A stretch of DNA of 36,565 bases from Clostridia bacterium. Lineage in GTDB: Bacteria; Bacillota; Clostridia; Christensenellales; UBA1242. The stretch is from assembly GCA_009929275.1 (NCBI GenBank), contig SAAW01000011.1, positions 1 to 36,565 of the forward strand. Reading direction: 5' to 3'. Positions 9,776 to 18,299 of this stretch are shown piece after piece. The notes below the pieces were generated by a model. It had not been told where the DNA came from. It did no database searches and worked only from the letters and a program-made list of their open reading frames with translations. Numbering within the stretch: the stretch's first letter is position 1; each line of letters begins with the position of its first letter. A program made the translations under genes and the position numbers.

Positions 9776-9804
9776 ATTATAGCAGTGTTTAAACATTTTT
9801 TCAA
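9776..9804 (-). promoter_or_regulatory. Promoter of the small membrane protein gene
   Basis: TTGAAA (9799-9804), a 17-bp spacer ending in TGC, and TATAAT (9776-9781) form an extended -10 promoter. The predicted start of transcription is about 22 nt before the ATG at 9746. Confidence 0.75.
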
Positions 9805-9821
9805 TAGAAATTTTAATCAAA

Positions 9822-11444
9822 TTAAACTTCAAAATTGTAGTCATCTAAAAATTTATAGAGTTCTTGTTGCAAGACCTTAAAATGTCTGCAAATTTTGCTA
9901 AGATTTGTGACTCTAAAACTTTTCAAACTTTCAAAGCACAGGAAGCACGCCAAAATGTCATCTCTCACATTATCTTTTTTTATTCGCCTTTCAATTTTTA
10001 TCACATATTTATTCAAACTGACGCTCAGCGGTGGGGTTTCATTTAATATATAGTCCACACTTTTAAGGACGGCGCTGTGAAGATGAATATTGTTTATTTT
10101 TGTTATTTGCATATTTGGCAAGACAATTTTAAGATAGATATTGTCCTTCGTCATAACGATGACAAGTGTCGAATCAAGTCCTGCACGTTTTTGGGCGATG
10201 GAATTTTTTAGATTTGTTTTTATCCTGTCAGAAAGAAGAATAATGTCAAAAAATTCGTCAAATTCGTCCCCTTCCAATGTGGCAAGTTTTAAAAGAAGAA
10301 GATTTTTGGGACTTGAAGGTGGCGATTTTAGTGTGTAATAATAGAAAAAATCAAGGTTTTCAAGGAAAACATTTTTGAGTTCAGCAAGGCTTAAAACAAG
10401 ATAACTTTTGATTTTCGACTGGACTTTAAGCACTTCTTTAAGAGGAAGACTATAGACATATTCAAGTTTAATTTTATCTCCCTTGTTGCAAAACGCAAGA
10501 TAGTGGTCAAAAAGATATTTGTCCAGAGGATTTATTGTCTTCAAATTTATAAGAAGTCTTTTCGCTTTTTCAAATTGCCCGTCGTTCATAAGGGCAATTA
10601 TGTAATAAAAACTTAGTTCAATGTCTTCCGTTTTGTTTTTTGAAAGATAGTCTTCCATATAGACAATGGCAAGAGTAAGACTTCCCGTTTGTGCAAAAGT
10701 AAGCCCAATTTTAAACTTATCTTCCTCATTTGAAAGTGTTTTATTCCTCAATTTTTCACGAATAATTTCATAATTTTTCGTGTCGTCTATGGTGTGAAAG
10801 ATAAGGAGCAAATTGCATAAATCTGCTACTGAATCTGTGCCATAAGCGTTCAAAAGTTTGAGAGCTTTTTCAATTTCTTTTTCAAAAAAATAGGCAAGGG
10901 CGAGTTCACTTCTATTGTCTTGCATAGAAAAATTATCGTTTTTTTCATACAGTTCAATCGCCTTAGAAAACTTGCCCTCTTCCATAAAATTCCTTGCATT
11001 TTCAAGTGTAATATTTTCACTCTTATCCCCGTCGATAACAAGGAATTTTGGCTGAAGGTTTTCAAGTGTTTTAAGCCTTTCTTTTGCACTTTGTCCCAAA
11101 AGAGTTTGCCCCAAATTTGCACATTGATTGAGATAAAATCTCGCCAAAATGACATCGTCTTGCACGGCAAAATTCTCACCAAGCCCGCGAAAAACACTCT
11201 GGGTGATGAGTTCTTCTTTTAACGACAAAAAATAATATAGGTTTGAAAGTTCGAGGTTTTTGTTGAAAAAATAGGCTTGTGCCAGCATAAAATTTAAGAG
11301 ATATATTTCAGCACCTCTGCACTTTTTCTTTGCTTTAAAAAAGTAGTCAATCGCTTTTGTTATTTTGCCGTCACGCAAAAATCCACTCCCTTTTTTGAAG
11401 TAAAAATTATCATCTTTATTAAACTGTATAACGTTGTTTTCCAT
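9822..11444 (-). CDS. Tetratricopeptide-repeat protein
   Basis: A 540-residue cytosolic protein with several helical TPR-like pairs. Examples, counted from the ATG at 11444, are GKITKAIDYFFKA (about 25-37), EGKFSKAIELYEK (about 155-170), KEIEKALKLL (about 190), GSLTLAIVYMEDYLSK (about 255) and DGQFEKAKRLLINL (about 290). The C-terminal 200 residues lack clear TPRs and have no recognised domain. I prefer the ATG at 11444 (MENNVIQF). The frame also has a start at 11489 that would add a hydrophobic 15-residue stretch (MLFCYFLFFKRIILF); neither has a good ribosome site. The promoter at 11512-11540 would give a 61-nt leader to the chosen start. Likely a protein-interaction scaffold; partner unknown. 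Confidence 0.82.
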   Translation of the reverse strand: MENNVIQFNKDDNFYFKKGSGFLRDGKITKAIDYFFKAKKKCRGAEIYLLNFMLAQAYFFNKNLELSNLYYFLSLKEELITQSVFRGLGENFAVQDDVILARFYLNQCANLGQTLLGQSAKERLKTLENLQPKFLVIDGDKSENITLENARNFMEEGKFSKAIELYEKNDNFSMQDNRSELALAYFFEKEIEKALKLLNAYGTDSVADLCNLLLIFHTIDDTKNYEIIREKLRNKTLSNEEDKFKIGLTFAQTGSLTLAIVYMEDYLSKNKTEDIELSFYYIIALMNDGQFEKAKRLLINLKTINPLDKYLFDHYLAFCNKGDKIKLEYVYSLPLKEVLKVQSKIKSYLVLSLAELKNVFLENLDFFYYYTLKSPPSSPKNLLLLKLATLEGDEFDEFFDIILLSDRIKTNLKNSIAQKRAGLDSTLVIVMTKDNIYLKIVLPNMQITKINNIHLHSAVLKSVDYILNETPPLSVSLNKYVIKIERRIKKDNVRDDILACFLCFESLKSFRVTNLSKICRHFKVLQQELYKFLDDYNFEV

Positions 11445-11511
11445 AAATAATATTATTCTTTTAAAAAATAAAAAATAGCAAAAAAGCAAATATTTTATCT
11501 AAGATATAATT

Positions 11512-11540
11512 ATTATATCTTTCTTTTGACTTTTTTGCAA
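11512..11540 (-). promoter_or_regulatory. Probable promoter of the TPR protein gene
   Basis: TTGCAA (11535-11540), a 17-bp spacer and a perfect TATAAT (11512-11517) on the minus strand. The -35 box matches the consensus at four of six positions. Confidence 0.6.
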
Positions 11541-11572
11541 AAATATATTGGATATTCAGTTGCTTTTATTTT

Positions 11573-11598
11573 CAAAAAAACAAGAGAATAACTCTTGC
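11573..11598 (-). terminator. Intrinsic terminator after the CT398-type gene
   Basis: A perfect 6-bp stem, CAAGAG (11581-11586) with CTCTTG (11592-11597), and a 5-nt loop are followed on the minus strand by seven T. It lies about 18 bp past the stop codon at 11615. Confidence 0.85.
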
Positions 11599-11614
11599 AT
11601 TTTTGTGTTCAAAA

Positions 11615-12310
11615 TTAGTCAATATAAACATATCTCCTGCATTGTTCACATTCTAAATAGCCATTTTCTTTTAATTTATTCATCAAAGCCGATGGGATTT
11701 CCATGCTACAACCACCACACGAATTGCCATTGAGTGGCACAAAAACTGGGAAAATTCTGTCTTGTCTTAAATGCTTATATTTTGCAAGAATTTTTGGGTC
11801 AATCTGTTTTTCCATTTCAAGCATTTGTTTTTTAATTCCATCAATTTGTGGAGCAAATTTTTTGTTTATTCCCTCAAAAGCCTCTTTGTTTTCGTTATAT
11901 TTTTGCTTGTTTAAAATGATGCTTTTTTTGTAGTGTTCAGAATTTTTGATGATTGTAGATATATTTTCCGCTTGAAAAGAAAGCGTCCTTTCAAGAGATG
12001 CAAGTTTGCTTAAAAGAGCATTGATTTCGTCAAGTTTTGCGTTTAAAACTTCGACTGTAAATGAAGACAAGTCTTCTTTGTTGAATTTGTCGAGTTCCGT
12101 GAAATTTTTTTCAAACTCTTTTTTGCAATTTTCATATTCTTTAATTGCTTTATTGGCTGTTTCGTCAAGCAGAATAAGTTGACTTTGAGAATCCTTCGCA
12201 AGAGACATTGCCTTCAATAAATTTTGTTTTGCTGGGTCTTTTTCGACCTCTCTCTCAAAGGCTAACAAGTTGCCGTCAAGTTTTTGATATTCCAATATTT
12301 TTTCAAACAT
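11615..12310 (-). CDS. Coiled-coil protein with C4 zinc ribbon (CT398/DUF164 family)
   Basis: A 231-residue protein. Residues about 1-180 are charged heptad-rich helix, a long antiparallel coiled coil. The C-terminus carries a C4 zinc ribbon: CGGC at about 198-201 and CEQC at about 221-224, with an aromatic end (RRYVYID). This architecture is typical of the CT398-like zf-RING_7 family, thought to act as an adaptor or nucleic-acid-binding protein; its exact role is unsettled. An AGGAGG site lies just before the ATG. In many Bacillota the family sits downstream of dnaG-rpoD, as here, though a 669-bp gene-free stretch now intervenes. It is followed by a strong terminator. Confidence 0.87.
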   Translation of the reverse strand: MFEKILEYQKLDGNLLAFEREVEKDPAKQNLLKAMSLAKDSQSQLILLDETANKAIKEYENCKKEFEKNFTELDKFNKEDLSSFTVEVLNAKLDEINALLSKLASLERTLSFQAENISTIIKNSEHYKKSIILNKQKYNENKEAFEGINKKFAPQIDGIKKQMLEMEKQIDPKILAKYKHLRQDRIFPVFVPLNGNSCGGCSMEIPSALMNKLKENGYLECEQCRRYVYID

Positions 12311-12979
12311 TTTTTCCTCCTAAATCTGTTTTTCTGGCATTAAAAAATCCTTTTCAATGCTTAAACTTTCTTTTTAAAAAATTTTCTAATATTTTTTTCT
12401 CAAAATTTTTTTCAAAATTTATGAAATTAAGAAAGTTTGAAGTTGGTTTTTCTAAGTTAGTTTTAACAAAAAGCAAATCTATTTCTGTCAAATTTTGCTC
12501 TATGCCTACCCTCTTAGCCACAATTATATTATAGAACATTTTTTCTTATTTGACCAGAACATCTTTCACAATTTTGTAACAAACTTTTTTTAAATTTGTT
12601 GCAATTCATAAATTATTTTTGAGGTTGCAAGATTAATTTTTTAACTTTTCTTGTCACATTTTTTGACAAATTTTTCCTTTTCTCTAACTTGTTTATTTCT
12701 GTGATAAAAATCTGTTTTGGCACAGAATTGTCACTTTTTTGGGGTAAATTCTCATATAAAACTTTTTTTGTAGCCACTTTAAACGAAACAAATATGTGAA
12801 AAAAAAGTCATTATTCTTGTTTTTGATTTGTCTAGGCATTTGACTTTTATGTCGATGACAAAGGCAAAGTCTAATAATTTATGTTAAGTAATTTTTTGTT
12901 ATAAAGCGTGTCTTATTTCAATGTCGGCAATGATTTTTCAGTCTTAAAGTGGCAAGTTGTTTTAATTCTTCGCCTCGTC
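12311..12979. other. 669-bp AT-rich stretch without a supported gene
   Basis: I find no RNA gene or convincing reading frame on either strand. The only minus-strand frame of note (12354-12539, 61 codons) begins upstream of the putative transcription start and is Lys/Phe/Asn-rich. Visible structure consists of a likely promoter at 12528-12556, an imperfect inverted repeat TTGTAACAAA (12574-12583) / TTTGTTGCAA (12595-12604), and homopolymer T and A runs. No clear intrinsic terminator follows rpoD. The leader of the CT398-type gene would be about 210 nt, unusually long for this window. Confidence 0.6.
12528..12556 (-). promoter_or_regulatory. Possible promoter of the CT398-type gene
   Basis: On the minus strand, TGGTCA (12551-12556), a 17-bp spacer and TATAAT (12528-12533) are seen; a second overlapping TATAAT lies at 12523-12528. 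The -10 is perfect and the -35 weak. Confidence 0.45.
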
Positions 12980-14035
12980 TTAATCACAAAAATCTTCCAA
13001 TTTTTTGCATCTGTTTGGGTGACGAAGTTTTCTTAAAGCCTTTGCTTCAATCTGCCTTATACGCTCTCTTGTGACAGAAAATTCTTTGCCAACTTCTTCA
13101 AGCGTTCGAGGGTGAGAATCGTCTAGCCCATAACGCAGGCGGATAACTTTCTGTTCCCTTGGAGTGAGCGTGTCGATGGCAGACATAAGTTGTTCTTTCA
13201 AAATAAGTTGGGCAGCGGTTTCCACAGGGGATTTGATGCTTTCATCTTCCACAAAGTCGCCGATTTTGCTGTCTTCCTCTTCGCCGACAGGGTTCTCAAG
13301 CGACACAGGGTCTTGGGCAATCTTTTGAATTTCGCACACACGCTGTTCACTTATTCCCATTTTTTCGGCAATTTCTTTTGCAGTTGGGTCACGGCTTAGA
13401 GATTGCAAAAGTTGACGCGAAACTCTGATAAGTTTGTTGATCGTCTCCACCATATGCACAGGAATTCTTATCGTCCTTGCTTGGTCGGCAATTGCACGAG
13501 TGATTGATTGTCTGATCCACCACGTTGCATATGTCGAAAAACGAAAGCCTTTTGTGTAGTCAAACTTTTCGACTGCTTTTAAAAGCCCCAAATTCCCTTC
13601 TTGAATGAGGTCGAGCAGTTGCATACTCGTCCTTCCGACATATTTTTTGGCAATGCTGACGACAAGTCGTAGGTTTGCTTCTGAAAGTCTTTGGCGAGCG
13701 TTTTCATCTCCCTCTGCCATAAGTTTGGCATATTTAACTTCCTCATCACCAGAGAGAAGTGGCACTTTTCCGATTTCTTTAAGATAAATTTTGACTGGGT
13801 CGTCCACTTGCACTTGTTTGACAATCTCACTGATGTCTTCGAGGTCGTTTAAGTCTTCTGTTTTATTGATTTTGATGCCTTTTTCAGTGAAATAGTCTTC
13901 CACATCGGTGATGTCTTGAGCGGAAGCGTCATATTTTAAAAGACGAAGGACAATCTCCTCTTCGTTCAGGTTTCCTTTGCTTTTGGCAATCTCGGTTAGT
14001 CTGTTTATTTCTGGTTGAAATCTTTCGTTATACAT
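12980..14035 (-). CDS. rpoD: Primary RNA polymerase sigma factor SigA/RpoD
   Basis: The housekeeping sigma-70 factor that directs RNA polymerase to TTGACA/TATAAT promoters, the class seen throughout this window. At 351 residues it has the usual compact Bacillota length. A short region 1.1 (about 1-60) is followed by region 1.2 ([17 protein letters not shown], about 78-94), region 2 with [12 protein letters not shown] (2.3-2.4), region 3 (about 205-280) and region 4 with [14 protein letters not shown] and the helix-turn-helix [20 protein letters not shown]. The ATG follows directly on the dnaG stop codon, with the ribosome site GGAGAT inside the dnaG end, so the pair is probably translationally coupled. 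This is the classic dnaG-rpoD macromolecular-synthesis arrangement. Confidence 0.98.
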   Translation of the reverse strand: MYNERFQPEINRLTEIAKSKGNLNEEEIVLRLLKYDASAQDITDVEDYFTEKGIKINKTEDLNDLEDISEIVKQVQVDDPVKIYLKEIGKVPLLSGDEEVKYAKLMAEGDENARQRLSEANLRLVVSIAKKYVGRTSMQLLDLIQEGNLGLLKAVEKFDYTKGFRFSTYATWWIRQSITRAIADQARTIRIPVHMVETINKLIRVSRQLLQSLSRDPTAKEIAEKMGISEQRVCEIQKIAQDPVSLENPVGEEEDSKIGDFVEDESIKSPVETAAQLILKEQLMSAIDTLTPREQKVIRLRYGLDDSHPRTLEEVGKEFSVTRERIRQIEAKALRKLRHPNRCKKLEDFCD

Positions 14036-15826
14036 TTATTTATCTCCATTTTTTATTTCTTTTGCAATTTCTGTGAGTTTTTCAGCAATCTGCCTGCGTT
14101 TGGCATTATCTGTTTCCTCTTTAAAACTTTTCATCAGTTGTTCTTGTTTCGCTTTTAGGTCTAACAAAGTAATTTTCCCTAAACATTCGTCAAAATATAC
14201 CTTTTTATTCTCATTAAAACTAGAGAAATTGAAGTTGATTATTCTTGATATATCTTCATTTTTCTCCACTTCAAAATAGTCAAAAAGTGAACTTATCGTG
14301 TATGTTTTGCCTTCAAGGTGACATTCTTTGGCAAAATCAAAAAGTTTTTGATAGTTTGGATTTTGAAAAATGAGTTTCTTTGAAAGTGCGGGAAAAGCGT
14401 ATTCTTGCTTATGAATGATGCTTGCAAGCACGAATTGAACTGCTTTATGTTCGCCTTGCGGACGAGTGATAAAATCTTTTTCTTCATTCATTTCGCCGTC
14501 ATTTTGGTGAGGGTTGTCCACTCTGTCTTTTTGCAAATCTCTTCTTAAAATGTCAATGGGAACATCTGTCTTTTCTGCCACAATTTTGAGATATATTTCT
14601 TTTTCAGAGTTGCTGTTAAGGTTTTTCAAAACTTCAAGTGCTTGCGTGATGAAGGTATTTTTTTGATAGTTGTCTTTCAAATCATTTTTAATCGAAAGGG
14701 TGTCAAGTTTATATTCAATGCTGTCTTTTGCCACTGATAATGCTTCTTTCAAGTCTTCTGCACCATATTTTTTCAAAAATTCGTCGGGGTCAAGGTTGTC
14801 TTTCAGTTTCACCACTCGAACTTCCAGCCCCGTTTCCGAAAGAACATCAATCGCCTTATATGTTGCGTTTTGCCCTGCATTATCGCCGTCAAGACACAAT
14901 ATGATTTTGCTTGTGTAGCGTTTTAGTTCGCTCGCGTGATATGGAGTAAGGGCTGTGCCCAAGCAAGCCACGGTATTTTTGAAGCCCGCTTTAAACATTG
15001 CAATAACATCTATTGTTCCCTCACAAATGATTATGTAATCAATATTTTGCTCTTTTTTGAGATTTTTGATGGTGTGAATGTTATATATTGTCTTGCTTTT
15101 ATCAAAAACTATGGTCTGGGTTGAGTTGCGATATTTGGCAAATTTGGAAGAGTCGTCTAATGTCCTTGCTGTGAACCCTATGCAATCGCCAAAAGAATTT
15201 AAAATGGGAAACATAAGCCTTGTGGCAAAGACATCATAAGGATTGCCATGCTCGTTATGTTCAATCAGCCCCGCCAACTTCATTGTTTCAAGAGAGATTT
15301 TTTCTCTTTCAAGGTGCCTGATGAGTCCATTCCAATCGGGGCTGTAGCCAATGCCAAAATATTTCACGACTTCATCTGTTAATCCTCGTTTTAATACATA
15401 TGCCGTAGCAGGTGTGTTTTGAGTTAGGTCAAGTTTTGAAATGTAATAATCTCTGGCAAGGCTGAGTGCTTTTAAGACTTTTTCTTTTTGTTTTAAAGCC
15501 TCTAAGTCGGCATTTTTGACATTAATTTCTGGCAAAGACATTCCTGCATTTTGGGCTAAAAATTTCACAGCCTCAAAAAAAGTCATATTCTCATATTTTT
15601 CCACGAACTTGATGACATCTCCACTCTCGCCACAGCCAAAGCAATGATAGAATTGCTCAACCTCATTCACGGCAAAACTGGGCGTTTTCTCAAAATGAAA
15701 AGGACAGCACGCCCAATGGGTTCTGCCTTTCTTTTCAAGAGATAATGATTTTGATATCACAGAGATGATATCATTTCTTCTTTTTACTTCCTCGATAAAA
15801 TCCGCTGGAAGACCAAAATTTGTCAA
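14036..15826 (-). CDS. dnaG: DNA primase DnaG
   Basis: Makes RNA primers for replication. The protein has 596 residues, the family norm. The N-terminal CHC2 zinc ribbon has ligands Cys41, His44, Cys62 and Cys65 (CPFH and CFGC). The Toprim core includes IICEGTIDVIAMFKAG (about 268-283) and LCLDGDNAGQ (about 313-322). The C-terminal region (about 450-590) fits the helicase-binding domain. The start is a TTG at 15826 (LPADFIEEVKRRNDI matches family N-termini) with GGGAG 12 nt upstream; no ATG is available nearby. Its stop abuts the rpoD ATG. No good promoter was found in the preceding 170 bp. Confidence 0.97.
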   Translation of the reverse strand: MTNFGLPADFIEEVKRRNDIISVISKSLSLEKKGRTHWACCPFHFEKTPSFAVNEVEQFYHCFGCGESGDVIKFVEKYENMTFFEAVKFLAQNAGMSLPEINVKNADLEALKQKEKVLKALSLARDYYISKLDLTQNTPATAYVLKRGLTDEVVKYFGIGYSPDWNGLIRHLEREKISLETMKLAGLIEHNEHGNPYDVFATRLMFPILNSFGDCIGFTARTLDDSSKFAKYRNSTQTIVFDKSKTIYNIHTIKNLKKEQNIDYIIICEGTIDVIAMFKAGFKNTVACLGTALTPYHASELKRYTSKIILCLDGDNAGQNATYKAIDVLSETGLEVRVVKLKDNLDPDEFLKKYGAEDLKEALSVAKDSIEYKLDTLSIKNDLKDNYQKNTFITQALEVLKNLNSNSEKEIYLKIVAEKTDVPIDILRRDLQKDRVDNPHQNDGEMNEEKDFITRPQGEHKAVQFVLASIIHKQEYAFPALSKKLIFQNPNYQKLFDFAKECHLEGKTYTISSLFDYFEVEKNEDISRIINFNFSSFNENKKVYFDECLGKITLLDLKAKQEQLMKSFKEETDNAKRRQIAEKLTEIAKEIKNGDK

Positions 15827-15952
15827 AAGTATTTTTAACTCCCTAAAATAATCAACTAATCTATATATACTGCGTTTCTTCGCTTTTTCTTTTTTTTATT
15901 TTCAAAATTTATTTTGTTTTTACAATTTCCCTTCAATTTAAGGTTTTTTTGC

Positions 15953-15985
15953 ATAAAAAAATGGATTTTTTAACCCACTTTTTTT
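15953..15985 (-). terminator. Intrinsic terminator after fakA
   Basis: On the minus strand, AGTGGGTT, a loop of four A and AATCCATT form an 8-bp stem (two G-T pairs) followed by six T. It begins about 17 bp past the fakA stop at 15997. Confidence 0.75.
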
Positions 15986-15996
15986 TCTTAAAAATA

Positions 15997-17634
15997 TTAT
16001 TCAACCGATAAAATGTAGTAATAAACTGGTTGTCCTCCGCAAACTGCATTGAATTCGCACTGAGGATATATGTTTTGAAGTTTCTCTTGAAGTTTTAAAG
16101 CGTCTTCCTCTTTAATGTCGGTGCCATAAAAAAGTGTGACATTAACGGTGTTGTCGTCGAGAAGTTTGTCCACAAGCCCTTGAACAGTCTCCGTCACTTC
16201 CTTGCCTTTTGCCAAAATAGAACTGTTGTCCAGCCCAATGATCTCGCCGACACTGAGGTCAAATCCGTCAACGTGGGTGTCCCTCACTGCATATGTCACA
16301 CTGCCCGTTTTCACATTTTGCATTGATTCCATCATTGCCTCGGTGTTTTCCTCCACAGTTGCATCTGGGTTGAAAGCAAGACAAGAGGAAATGCCCTCTG
16401 GAATGCTCTTTGTTGGAATGACGACAATATTTTTCTTTGTCAGGTCTTTTGCTTGCTCGGCGGCAAGAATTATATTTTTGTTGTTTGGAAGCACAAAGAC
16501 AGTGTCGGCATTCACTTTGTCCACTGCTTCCACAATGTCATTTGCACTTGGGTTCATCGTCTGCCCGCCTTTGATGATATAGTCCACCATTAAATCTTTG
16601 AAAAGGACAGAAAAACCATCGCCAGCGGCAACTGAAACAATCCCCATTGGCTTTGAAAGTTCTTTTTTGTTTTTCTCTTTGAGAAGTTCTCTGTTTTGTT
16701 CGAGCATATTTTCAATCTTAACATTGGTTATCTCGCCAAGTTCAAGAGCAAAACCTAAGGCTTTGTTTGGCTCATTGCTGTGGACGTGGACTTTGACAAG
16801 GCTTAAGTCGCCAATGCAAATGACAGAATCGCCAAGTTCGACAAGGCGTTCGCGAAGTTTGTCAATGTCGCTCTGAGTGGTCTTTTTGTGCATATTTATT
16901 ATCATATACTCTGTGCAATAAGCAAATTGAATCTCTGCAAGATCGACAATGTTTGAATGAATACTTTTGTCTTTTTCGTAGGCACTGACAGGGTCGATTG
17001 CCTCTTCGGTGAGAGCGTCGTCGTTAGTAAGGGCCTTATAAAACCCTGTGAAAATGACGAGAAGTCCTCTGCCACCAGCATCGACAACTCCTGCTTTTTT
17101 AAGCACAGGCAACAATTCAGGTGTTTGAAGCAAAATTTCTTCGCCTTTATCAAGAACATCTTTCAAAAAAGTTTCAAAATCGCTGTATTTCTTGCAAGAA
17201 CTCTGTGCATATTCACTCATAACTCGCACAACTGTGAGAATCGTGCCCTCTTTTGGCTTCGTGACTGCTTTGTAGGCAATGTCGGCACCTTCTTTGATTG
17301 CCCTTGCAAAATCTTTTGTTTTGAGTTCGGTGCATTGACGAAAAACCGTCGCCATTCCTTTCAAAATTTGAGAAAGAATAACCCCCGAATTTCCTCTGGC
17401 TCCTCGAAGAGCGCCTTTTGTGATTGCTTCTGAAAGTGAGTCGAAGTTATTGTTAACACATTCGTTCACTTCTTTTAAAGCAGATTTGAAAGTCAAATTC
17501 ATATTTGTGCCTGTGTCGCCGTCTGGCACTGGAAAAACATTTAATGAATCCACATATTGTCTATTTTCTTCGAGCAATTTTGACGCCACGAGTATCATTT
17601 TTCTGAACATTGCTCCGCTTATTGTTTTTTGCAA
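15997..17634 (-). CDS. fakA: Fatty acid kinase catalytic subunit FakA (DAK2/YloV family)
   Basis: ATP-dependent kinase that phosphorylates fatty acids carried by FakB (DegV-type) proteins, giving acyl-phosphate for phospholipid synthesis. It has 545 residues, the usual length. The N-terminal Dhal/DAK2 nucleotide domain carries NVFPVPDGDTGTNM (about 31-44) with the Mg-binding aspartates, then RGARGNSGVILSQILKG (about 76-92) and DAGGRGLL (about 176). The middle and C-terminal DegV-like parts (about 250-545) include IVSVAAGDGFS and FVLPNNKNI. The start is a TTG (17634), with GGAGGGG 7 nt upstream; an internal ATG at 17610 is less likely because family proteins begin further upstream. It is paired with yloU, as in most Bacillota. 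No fakB is in the window. Confidence 0.93.
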   Translation of the reverse strand: MQKTISGAMFRKMILVASKLLEENRQYVDSLNVFPVPDGDTGTNMNLTFKSALKEVNECVNNNFDSLSEAITKGALRGARGNSGVILSQILKGMATVFRQCTELKTKDFARAIKEGADIAYKAVTKPKEGTILTVVRVMSEYAQSSCKKYSDFETFLKDVLDKGEEILLQTPELLPVLKKAGVVDAGGRGLLVIFTGFYKALTNDDALTEEAIDPVSAYEKDKSIHSNIVDLAEIQFAYCTEYMIINMHKKTTQSDIDKLRERLVELGDSVICIGDLSLVKVHVHSNEPNKALGFALELGEITNVKIENMLEQNRELLKEKNKKELSKPMGIVSVAAGDGFSVLFKDLMVDYIIKGGQTMNPSANDIVEAVDKVNADTVFVLPNNKNIILAAEQAKDLTKKNIVVIPTKSIPEGISSCLAFNPDATVEENTEAMMESMQNVKTGSVTYAVRDTHVDGFDLSVGEIIGLDNSSILAKGKEVTETVQGLVDKLLDDNTVNVTLFYGTDIKEEDALKLQEKLQNIYPQCEFNAVCGGQPVYYYILSVE

Positions 17635-17701
17635 CTTAATTCCCCTCCGTAATAAATACGTAAATTAAAATTAACTTTAAAAAGTTAATCTTCAAACAAA
17701 A

Positions 17702-18052
17702 TTAGACCCGAACACCAATGACTTTGATATTGACTGCGTCAACAATCATTCCAGTAAACTTCTCTACGCTATACTTAACTGTGCTTTTTAAACTATCAGC
17801 AACCGCTGTGATTGAAATGCCATATTTAAGGATAACGTTTAAGTCCACTGTTATGTGATTGTTCACACTGACAATCTTTACGCCCCGTGCAAAGGATCTG
17901 TTTTTGAAAAGTTCGCCAAAATTTTCCTTCATACTCTTCGAAACAAGGTCAACGACACCATAGCATTCAAGCGCATTAAACCCAGCAACAACCGCAATGG
18001 CATTGTTGTCTATTGTTATGTCTCCAAAAGCATTAGAAGTTTTTACGAACAT
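17702..18052 (-). CDS. yloU: Asp23/Gls24 family envelope stress protein (YloU)
   Basis: A 116-residue Asp23/Gls24-family protein. Typical features are GDITIDNNAIAVVAGFNALECYGVV near the N-terminus, followed by a VNNHITVDLNVILKYG strand-helix core and a C-terminal VDAVNIKVIGVRV. The protein lacks membrane segments. Family members are linked to cell-envelope homeostasis and are almost always encoded next to the yloV/fakA gene, as here (67-bp gap). AAAGGAAA precedes the ATG. A promoter at 18110-18138 and a terminator-like hairpin in the leader suggest it heads the yloU-fakA operon. The usual rpmB neighbour is not seen. Confidence 0.92.
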   Translation of the reverse strand: MFVKTSNAFGDITIDNNAIAVVAGFNALECYGVVDLVSKSMKENFGELFKNRSFARGVKIVSVNNHITVDLNVILKYGISITAVADSLKSTVKYSVEKFTGMIVDAVNIKVIGVRV

Positions 18053-18067
18053 AAAATTTCCTTTTAT

Positions 18068-18094
18068 AGCAAAAAAAAGATTTCACAATCTTTC
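18068..18094 (-). terminator. Terminator-like hairpin in the yloU leader
   Basis: On the minus strand, AAAGATT, a GTGA loop and AATCTTT form a 7-bp stem (18076-18093) followed directly by a run of eight T, just before the yloU ribosome site. It either ends the upstream rpe operon or acts as an attenuator, because the best yloU promoter lies upstream of it. Confidence 0.5.
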
Positions 18095-18109
18095 CAAACT
18101 AACGGATAA

Positions 18110-18138
18110 ATAATACAACATAATTTTACTTTTTGCAA
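18110..18138 (-). promoter_or_regulatory. Probable promoter of yloU-fakA
   Basis: TTGCAA (18133-18138), a 17-bp spacer and TATTAT (18110-18115) on the minus strand. The predicted leader is about 50 nt and includes the hairpin at 18076-18093. Confidence 0.5.
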
Positions 18139-18299
18139 GTAAAAAAATTAAATTGGCGACTTATTGTTCAATTTTTATGTAATGTTTTTTAAAAAGCAAC
18201 TTCAAAAATATTCCTAGTCCTTTTGGGGCTTTTATGCAATATATTTTCATTGACAGACCTCTTTTTTAGTCTATTGTATGAATAAATATTGTTGTTTTG

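Noticed and set aside
12354-12539. 61-codon minus-strand reading frame upstream of the CT398-type gene
   Set aside because: Its ATG lies upstream of the -10 box of the only plausible promoter, it has no ribosome site, and its composition (Lys, Phe, Asn, Glu) is what AT-rich DNA gives by chance.
12574-12604. Inverted repeat TTGTAACAAA/TTTGTTGCAA as an rpoD terminator
   Set aside because: No T-run follows it in the minus-strand direction and it lies about 375 bp past the rpoD stop.
18230-18262. Short stem AGAC/GTCT downstream of rpe as its terminator
   Set aside because: Only four base pairs and no T-run; the hairpin at 18076-18093 is far stronger.
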